From: Chara braunii
Taxonomy: Eukaryota; Streptophyta; Charophyceae; Charales; Characeae
Reading direction: 5' to 3'
NCBI GenBank assembly: GCA_003427395.1
Contig: BFEA01000072.1
Location: forward strand, 1,476,284 to 1,500,365
Length of the DNA stretch: 24,082 nt
Part shown: positions 18,240 through 24,082 of the stretch, piece by piece
Numbering within the stretch: position 1 is the first letter of the stretch
Layout of the letters: the number at the start of each line of letters is the position of its first letter
Made by a program: the position numbers and the translations under genes
The notes under the pieces: model-generated
What the model saw: the letters and a program-made list of their open reading frames with translations, nothing else
The model's database searches: none
What the model was told of the DNA's origin: nothing

Positions 18240-18334
18240 CTTCTTCTTCTTCTTCTTCTTCTTCTTCTTCTTCTTCTTCTTCTTCATCATCATCTTCATC
18301 TTCTTCTTCTTCTTCTTCTTCTTCTTCTTCTTCT
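18240..18334. repeat. (TTC)n trinucleotide microsatellite, interrupted
   Basis: TTC repeats 18240-18285 and 18298-18334, separated by TCATCATCATCTTCATC. Confidence 0.97.
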
Positions 18335-18779
18335 CTTCTCCAACCCTCTCCTTCGTCTTCCTCCTCCATCCCTCCACTCCCTTTCTGCCACGTTTCCCAG
18401 TTCTGCTCCGATCACTAAATGACTTTCCGATGGTACAACACCCCCCCACTACTCCTTTCGCGCGCTACTCCAATCCCTTCTTCCCCTTCCAACTCCGGTC
18501 CCAACAAGGCTGCCACGTGGCACAGCGTACCGTCTTCTCTTCTTCCTCCCTTCTATTTCAATCGCAACGTGCCTTTTCAGGTGGCAGGGCGTTCCTCGAA
18601 CATGACATTCCAGGAAGAGTGGACGACGCAGCCCTGCCCGCCCACCCACCCCAACCGCCTCCTCCTCGTGTTTTCTTCTCGATTTTCTCCTCTTTACGTC
18701 TTCTTCTTCTCTGTTCTGATCCGGCCGTGCCATCCACGAGTAAGACACCTGCCCCCCTCGTATCGTCGTCCTCTTCCTC

Positions 18780-18890
18780 TTTCTTCTTCTGCCTTCTTCT
18801 TCTTACCTTCTTCTTCGTCGTCTTCTTCTGCCTTCTTTTTCTTACCTTCTTCTTCGTCGTCTTCTTCTGCCTTCTTTTTCTGCCTCTCCC
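18780..18890. repeat. 39-bp tandem repeat
   Basis: TTCTTCGTCGTCTTCTTCTG followed by CCTTCTTTTTCT recurs with 39-bp spacing (CGTCG at 18816 and 18855), with a partial upstream copy lacking the CGTCG. The period is a multiple of 3. Confidence 0.85.
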
Positions 18891-19084
18891 CCTTCTCGCT
18901 CGATCTCGACATATCTACAACGGGGCAAAACGTAGCCCTCCTCCCCCCACATTATCATCATCACCACCACCATCATCACGATCGTCATATTCCTCTTCTG
19001 GTCAGTGGCTGGCTGCGGCGCCATAAAGCGTCCCACCTTTCCGTCAACCGCACAAGACGGACCATCAAACCTTTTCCTCCTCCT

Positions 19085-19136
19085 CCTTTTCCTCACACCT
19101 TCCTTCTCCTCCTTTTCCTCACACCTTCCTTCTCCT
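19085..19136. repeat. 26-bp tandem repeat
   Basis: CCTCACACCTTCCTTCTCCT followed by CCTTTT occurs at 19091 and 19117, within CCT-rich sequence. Confidence 0.85.
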
Positions 19137-19559
19137 CCTCCTCCTCCTCATCATCATCACTACCGTCTTTAGCATCACTTTCGCAAATGCCCACCTCACA
19201 CACGGATGTCAAAAAAGCATGGCGCCTTCGTCGTCTTTCCCGTGCTCTTGCTTGGAATTATATCGAAAAAATCGCATCACCGATAGCTTTCTGATGTCCC
19301 CTTTCCAAATCAACGCCGTTATAATAAGTTACACCCCTTCTCTCTTCGTTTCACAATCATTGGGCCAAGGATATGGTACCTATGGAGCCCTCTTTTTCTC
19401 TACGATCTTCATCAGCCCCATCACCGGTCATCGCTATCTGTCGCTTGCTTCTTTCACCGATTGCACGCACTTACCTCAGTGGACGTGCAGAAGCACGAGT
19501 GCCGGCCCAGCTCGTCTCGATTCCCATTATCCCACCTCGCATTGATTCTCCATTATATC

Positions 19560-19880
19560 TATCTATTCTCCAAGCTCAATCCCCGAATCCCACACAATCA
19601 TCGATCTGATCTCCAAGCTCAACGCTCGATAACCATTGTCCTTCCTCTGTCTCCAAGCCCAACCCGCGATTCCCAATCATCTAGATCCAATCTCAACCAG
19701 CTCGCTTGGAGCTTTCGCACCGCATCGTATATATAACTTAAAAGCTCAATCCCCCTATCTGTATCTCCAAGCTCAACCAGCTCGCCTCGATTAGCGATCG
19801 TTATCTCCAAGCTCAAACAGCTCGGCTCTATTCGCGATCGCTATGTCCAAGCTCAATCAGCTCCCCTCAATCCGTCATCA
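19560..19880. repeat. TCTCCAAGCTCAA repeat cluster, 40-bp units at its right end
   Basis: The 13-mer TCTCCAAGCTCAA or a close variant occurs at 19567, 19610, 19650, 19764, 19804 and 19844. The last three are exactly 40 bp apart and share CAGCTCGSCTC and a [AT]TTMGCGATCG segment, including the palindrome GCGATCGC. Earlier copies are more diverged. A TATATATA stretch (19728-19735) lies between the two groups. Confidence 0.85.
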
Positions 19881-19955
19881 TCTACGGCCAACGTTAATAG
19901 ACAGATAACGAATACCTGATCCCGAAAAGAGTGGCACAGCAGCTGGGGAAGAGTC

Positions 19956-20456
19956 ATGGAGAAGGTGATCGACAGTGCCTGCCTACATGCGCGCAGGCCG
20001 CGCGAGCCCGCCTTCGACTGGCCGTGGTTCCGAAAAGATCGGCCTCGCGGGAGTGCCGCCCGGCACTACCGGGCTCTGCTTTACGCGCGACTACGGCCTA
20101 CCGAGAAAGGTAGGGTTGGGAGTTACCGACACTCCGCGCCGACATACGCTTGGGTCGACTGCTTTCATCTTCGTCAATTCCGAGGTGTTGAGGTGTTGAC
20201 CATCGCGCCCGGCTCAGAACCTCAAGGAAATACGGACAAGTGTTCTCTGAAGCCGGAGCCAGAGGACGAAAAAACAGGCGGGAAAGGTGCCGTAGCCATA
20301 GGGGAAAGAGGACGGAAACACGTGTGGAGAGGCTTCTCAGAAGAATTGGAAGTGGTTTCAGGAGGGCGGGAGTTCCTACCGAGGGGAGATACACAGGAAA
20401 CCGTAGTTGCTTTTGATGTACAAAAGCAGGTAGCTTTCATGAGAATACGAGTATAA
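19956..20456 (+). CDS. Open frame of 166 codons, function unknown (doubtful gene)
   Basis: ATG start (MEKVIDSACLHARRP), ending IRV then TAA. The product is rich in Arg, Gly, Glu and Pro with no membrane segment, signal peptide or motif that I recognise. Several shorter frames overlap on both strands in this GC-richer patch, so an open frame of this length could arise by chance. In favour: it follows a TATA-like stretch 220 bp upstream. Against: no homology recognised, no splice-site context tested. Reported for completeness. Confidence 0.15.
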   Translation: MEKVIDSACLHARRPREPAFDWPWFRKDRPRGSAARHYRALLYARLRPTEKGRVGSYRHSAPTYAWVDCFHLRQFRGVEVLTIAPGSEPQGNTDKCSLKPEPEDEKTGGKGAVAIGERGRKHVWRGFSEELEVVSGGREFLPRGDTQETVVAFDVQKQVAFMRIRV

Positions 20457-20956
20457 GTAGATAGTTACTAGATGCCTAAACATCTCGAACCCCCTGATGA
20501 GGTCGCCAACTGGCGGCGACTGAAACTAGTCGGGGATGCCAGCTACCTCTGCTTCGGAAACTCGTATCTTACGGGGAGACGGAGGTGCCATAGCCAAGGC
20601 TGTGGTGCACGAGCTTAATGTTCTATCTTTGCGAAGTTTTCTTTTCGAGATTGTTATCACATATGATTACCGCGCTCATCGTGGTTATGTGTTCAGCTTT
20701 GTTGGTCGTGACTGACCCTGCTTTTCTATCTTCATCTTCATCGCCATCCACGTAGAAATATGGAGTATTCTCTCCGTGAAACATCGGGAGCTTGGGATGC
20801 TACCCCACTGGGCCTTCCTACCTCGTGGTGATACAGAATTCTGTAGCGCCTGCTGCAGGCGAATGTAGTCAGAAGAATTCGTGCTTCACCATGAGAAGTG
20901 TATATAAATGTCATGAATCATTAGTTCATTCCTTGGTCTCGCAGAGTTTCCTTCTG
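20457..20956. other. No recognisable gene (about 0.5 kb)
   Basis: No coding similarity seen. The longest + strand frame (20792-20974) is 60 codons. A TATATAAA string lies at 20901-20908 with nothing recognisable downstream. Confidence 0.5.
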
Positions 20957-21078
20957 AGGGCACGCTCACACTAGGACTTTTTTACGCATTTTTGGACGGA
21001 ATTGCGGCCAGATACATTAAGCTATGGCCGTGAATGCGGTCATATACGTTTGAGATACTGCTAGTGTGAGTACGCCCT
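20957..21078. mobile_element. 122-bp MITE-like element with terminal inverted repeats
   Basis: The left end AGGGCACGCTCACACTAG (20957-20974) and right end CTAGTGTGAGTACGCCCT (21061-21078) are inverted repeats matching at 15 of 18 positions. If the ends are taken as GGGC...GCCC, both are flanked by TGA, a possible 3-bp target-site duplication. The inside is non-coding. Size, TIRs and 3-bp duplication would suit a non-autonomous PIF/Harbinger-type element, but TGA is not the usual TWA target. Confidence 0.65.
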
Positions 21079-21641
21079 GACTTCGGGAATCAGGCAGATA
21101 TCACAAAGTTTGGGCCCCGACTAACAGCTTTGCGGATGGAAAAGGCTTGCCCCCACTGCGAAGCCGGTTTTGAGGCAAAACTCCATGTGTGCTTTCCGTT
21201 TCCGTTCCGTAAGGGAAGTCGTGGAGTGTCCCTGCTGTCCTGTGCGGACCACCGGAACAACCAAGGCCCCTCATCGGGTGATATCGAGGGGCGTGTGCGG
21301 GACCCTGTGCGGGATAAATCCGGAGAGGGGGGCTGCCTTGCCACTCAGGGCAGCTTCTGCGTTTGCTTTGGGGGACCTGGTGCGTCCAGGAGACCGTTGG
21401 CGCATCTGCGGCCGCTTGCCCATTTGAATTGCGAAGGTTCTCCCGTGCTCCTGTCCTGCACACGGTGCGTGTTTCCCTGCTGGGTGAAGGCCGCGGAGCT
21501 CACCCGTCGCCATCTCCACGGTCCTTCCAGCATCCCCAAGTGTGTACCTCTCCAGCCCAAACCTCCCCCCCGGCCCCCCTCCACCCCCCTCGCCTTGACT
21601 GAACGCAGAGTTCTCGCCCGTGCACTGTTCGACGCTGCCCG
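21079..21641. other. GC-rich stretch, no recognisable gene
   Basis: Many overlapping open frames of 80-190 codons on both strands reflect high GC, and none shows a domain I know. The + frame 21130-21705 is the longest (191 codons) with a Pro/Arg-rich product. The last part may be the 5' flank of the Harbinger relic. Confidence 0.4.
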
Positions 21642-21730
21642 TTGGCCTGGGACGATTGGGACTATTCAACGTTCCTGTTGGTATTCATCCTCCTGCAGTG
21701 GATGAACCACAGGAATGTCATCGCCTTGGC

Positions 21731-21764
21731 CGTCCTCCAAGCTGTGCCGTCCTCCAAGCTGCGC
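21731..21764. repeat. 17-bp tandem duplication
   Basis: CGTCCTCCAAGCTGTGC (21731-21747) and CGTCCTCCAAGCTGCGC (21748-21764). Not a multiple of 3, so it shifts the transposase frame. Confidence 0.95.
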
Positions 21765-21957
21765 CGTCGTGCCAATGTGTGTGCCAGGCATGTCTTTTGC
21801 TCTCTTTCTCCTAACCATCGTTGTGCTACACAGTATGCCATTAACTTCCATGGCTGCCAGCGCTTTGGCCAATTGTGTGGATGGCAGATGGCAGATCTGG
21901 GTTGCTCGAACACGGTGGAGAAGTATGGAAGGACCTCCAGAGGGTGGGCGGCAGGCA

Positions 21958-22000
21958 CGAGGAAGTCTGCAGTCTTTCAACGTTTCTGCAGACTTCCTCG
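21958..22000. repeat. Perfect 15-bp inverted repeat, 13-nt loop
   Basis: CGAGGAAGTCTGCAG (21958-21972) and CTGCAGACTTCCTCG (21986-22000) are exact reverse complements, forming a strong hairpin inside the Harbinger relic. Confidence 0.9.
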
Positions 22001-22228
22001 CCCATTTTTCAACAAGATTCTCGCTTGAATCACTCCTCATATCCAATGTCAAGCAACCAATCAGGGACAGCCTGTTCCAGCCGAGCAGAAGTTTGCATGT
22101 GCGCTCATCAGGTGGGCAGCGAGCAGATGCTACGGGCAATCCGTGCACAAACTTGGGCTCTGTCTAGCCAGCGCATTGCGAAGCAACGATGTGACGCCCA
22201 ACCTCACGCCTGGCGCGACTTCCTGATA

Positions 22229-24007
22229 GGAGTGGGAGTGGGCCTGGAAGTGCGAAAAGGGGGTGTGCCAAGGATTTTTGGAAAGTGGGGGGACTCCGGA
22301 ACTGAGATCTCCTGTGACAAGTTTTAGAGATGCGAATGCAGGAGGAGGATAGGTGCGGATCGAAGTCCTGCGTTATGCTTAGGGAAGTTGGGCTACTGCC
22401 TCCATTGGTTCTGTCGTTTGGGTCGGACTCGTATTTGGTGGACCGTTGGGACGCTATGGCTATCTCGCTGGTTGATCACCTGTCGGCGCTGATCGTCGCA
22501 GGCCTCAGAGTCAGACGCGGCCGGTCTCAGCCGAAGGCTGTGTGCCCGTCATTCCTCCTCTGAGCGAGTTCGGCGGATGAAGCCGGAGGCTCGGTACTCG
22601 TGATTCTGTAAGCACTCCGAGCACGGGGGATGGGGCCAATACAGAGCGATTGCGCGCCAGGGGATGATGGTCAACGAATGGAAAAGCAGTATGCAGTGGT
22701 AGGGAGGGAAGTTGGTTTCCATAATAATTATTCTCGGTTCCACGACAAGGTGGCACATATACGAGTTGGGGAATTCAGGGTGGTGGGGAATGCGCTCTCC
22801 AGCTCAGTCGATATCCCACTCGCAGATACGTTCGTTTCCCACTGGGTATGGAAATTCGGGAACTTTTCCCCTTGGCCGTGCGGACAGACACACGTGCTCC
22901 CAATATTCCCGGAAGTCTTAATCCCTCGGACACTCGCGGTCAGTAATACGAAAGAGGAGTTCGATGTTCATGCTGCGGGGTGAGGCGGAAACTCAGTCAT
23001 TCGAAAAAGTTGGGCCGAGTACAGGCTCTGCAGACACGGGTGTAGGCCGCATTCTTCCAGTCGGGCTTACACGTGCGTGCACAGGGCCTGCGCTTCGGTT
23101 CGATAAAAAAAAAAAAACAATGACTCACGTTTCATACGCGTTGGCCCGTTAACCGAAGGTGGATAGTCCTATTGAGAGACGGGCATCCGATCATCTAGCA
23201 TACTTATTTAATTTGGACAAAAAAATACCCAACATCCATGCATCCAGTTCCATGCATGCATAAACAAAAGAAAGGGGGTGATCGTTCATGCGTCAAGATG
23301 GTACAAAATTCGATCGTAAACGATTAACCAATCAATGTGGCCAATCCACATAGAGGAAGGAGCAAGGTGGGAGAAGCAACCATGTATCAATCATCAGAGA
23401 CAACAAAGACAATATCTGAAATGTCGTTCGAAGGAAGCGAAAAGCGACTTGCGCCAGATATTAAAATGATTCACGGGGATTGAAGAAGAACACCACAATG
23501 TCGTCCTATAGTGAGACGGTCATCGAATAGTCTATCATGCCTATCCAATTTATGCATAAGCAGGATTACACCTATCATCCATGCATCTAGTTTTGAATCG
23601 AGGTTCCTGTCACACTTCCTTGGCCAATCAGTCTGAAATCACGCAAGGCACAACCGTCATGGATCAATCAATTAGACTCATCAATCTAAGGGGACAAAGG
23701 AGGGGAGGGGAAGAAGACAACCATTCATCCACACCCGAGGAAAGCAAATGAAAACATACACGTCAACAGAAAACAGTCCCAGGAGACGCATAAGATTCGA
23801 CCGTGGATGACCATCTAATCAGCTCGAACAACAAGGAGGAATACAGCCATACATCGATCTCTGAAAAAAGCAAATGACAAGTCTGAATGTCGATCCAGAA
23901 AGGAAAAAAGAGGGGCGACTCGCACCGACTACCAAAATTGCTCAGAAGGAAAGAATAACAATCAAAATGGCTTAGGGGGATAGAAAGAAGTTCATCGCAC
24001 ACTTCCC

Positions 24008-24010
<3 letters not shown>
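22229..24010. other. No recognisable gene (about 1.8 kb)
   Basis: Open frames are short and unrecognised (longest 117 codons, 22630-22983, +). An A13 run lies at 23105-23117 after GGTTCGAT, which could be the tail of a small retroposon, but no tRNA-like A box was seen. The part after 23160 is AT-richer with repeated CCATGCATC motifs (23237, 23579) and two weakly similar segments near 23412 and 23879, suggesting an old duplication of about 470 bp. Confidence 0.45.

Positions 24011-24082
<72 letters not shown>
24011..24082. repeat. (TC)36 microsatellite reaching the window end
   Basis: Uninterrupted TC run to the last base, so its true length is unknown. Confidence 0.98.

Larger units (their letters stand above)
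18061..19180 (+). repeat. About 1.1-kb pyrimidine-rich, purine/pyrimidine-asymmetric tract
   Basis: The + strand is strongly C/T-rich for over a kilobase, built from T-runs, TTC triplets, a 39-bp repeat (about 18780-18890) and a 26-bp repeat (about 19085-19136). This bias opens long frames (18091-19026 and 18419-19294) whose products are only Phe/Ser/Leu/Pro runs, and mirrored Glu/Lys runs on the other strand. I do not regard those as genes. Such tracts can sit at promoters or 5' leaders, but no following gene is recognised. Confidence 0.85.
21642..22228 (+). pseudogene. PIF/Harbinger-like transposase, N-terminal relic
   Basis: The frame opens DWDYSTFLLVFILLQWMNHR and NVIALAVLQA, an N-terminus I associate with Harbinger-type nucleases annotated in Chara. 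After frame disturbances it reads FQRFCRLPRPFFNKILA, TGA (about 22026), ITPHIQCQATNQGQPVPAEQ, KFACALIRWAASRCYGQSVH and KLG, then ALRSNDVTPNL before a TGA at about 22228. This matches the conserved helical region of PIF/Harbinger transposases (family: F-R-M-S-R-x-T-F, P-x-x-x-x-L-A-x-x-L-x-x-L-A-x-G-x-S-Y). The DDE catalytic domain that should follow is absent, no ATG is present at the start, and a 17-bp tandem duplication (21731-21764) shifts frame. A dead fragment. Confidence 0.6.

Noticed and set aside
18091-19294. Two long + strand open frames (311 and 291 codons)
   Set aside because: Products are runs of Phe, Ser, Leu and Pro produced by the pyrimidine-rich repeats; no domain and equally biased mirror frames on the other strand.
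19728-19735. TATATATA as a promoter
   Set aside because: Nothing recognisable is encoded downstream; the string is plausible by chance in this composition. The same holds for TATATAAA at 20901.
23085-23117. GGTTCGAT followed by A13 as a tRNA-derived SINE end
   Set aside because: It resembles a B box, but no A box or tRNA-like fold could be read upstream.
1-24082. CRISPR arrays, bacterial operons, rRNA or tRNA genes
   Set aside because: No regularly spaced repeat-spacer structure, no Shine-Dalgarno-linked gene clusters and no recognisable RNA gene; direct repeats are tandem duplications without spacers.

Overview
The window is eukaryotic, repeat-rich nuclear DNA with no intact gene of recognisable cellular function. 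Microsatellites, strand-biased pyrimidine tracts and nested, decayed retrotransposons make up most of it. The element families look like those of a charophyte green alga. The Gag-like protein starting at 10784, the chromodomain Ty3/gypsy proteins and the PIF/Harbinger N-terminus all resemble proteins I associate with Chara braunii. That assignment is recognition from memory, moderately confident, and not tested by a search.

Layout. An (AC)33 microsatellite opens the window. From about 1020 to 4220 on the + strand lies a very decayed Ty3/gypsy pol (protease, RT, RNase H, integrase zinc finger). It is interrupted by about 0.85 kb of foreign sequence holding imperfect tandem repeats. From 4230 to 5690 is non-coding sequence with a poly-T run, a 70-bp tandem duplication and no recognisable gene.

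From about 15385 down to about 5690 on the - strand is a second Ty3/gypsy element with Gag, protease, RT, RNase H, integrase and chromodomain in order. It carries many stops and frameshifts. Between its integrase C-terminus and its chromodomain sits a complete-looking 5.15-kb insertion (5996-11142), also on the - strand. The insertion has 212-bp direct terminal repeats, a flanking duplication of up to 17 bp, an ORF1 with a CCHC zinc knuckle and coiled coil, and an ORF2 with a GIY-YIG endonuclease upstream of a reverse transcriptase. This is a Penelope-like element with permuted domain order (endonuclease N-terminal, as in the Naiad/Chlamys group), and it is the most interesting object here. 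A 38-bp tandem duplication across the GIY-YIG core, other frameshifts and a TAG codon make this copy dead.

A third Ty3/gypsy pol fragment runs on the + strand at about 15385-16860 and abuts the Gag end of the - strand element in opposite orientation, so a rearrangement breakpoint lies near 15385. From 16870 to 24082 there is a GT/GA microsatellite, tandem repeats, about 1 kb of pyrimidine-rich sequence (18060-19180), a 40-bp repeat cluster (19764-19880), a 122-bp MITE-like element with terminal inverted repeats (20957-21078), a truncated PIF/Harbinger transposase relic (21642-22228), then apparently gene-free sequence ending in a (TC)36 microsatellite at the window edge.

Order of events: the - strand gypsy element inserted first and the Penelope-like element then inserted into it. 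The two terminal repeats of the inner element differ by 9 substitutions and 1 indel over about 213 positions (about 95% identical), so the inner insertion is not recent either.
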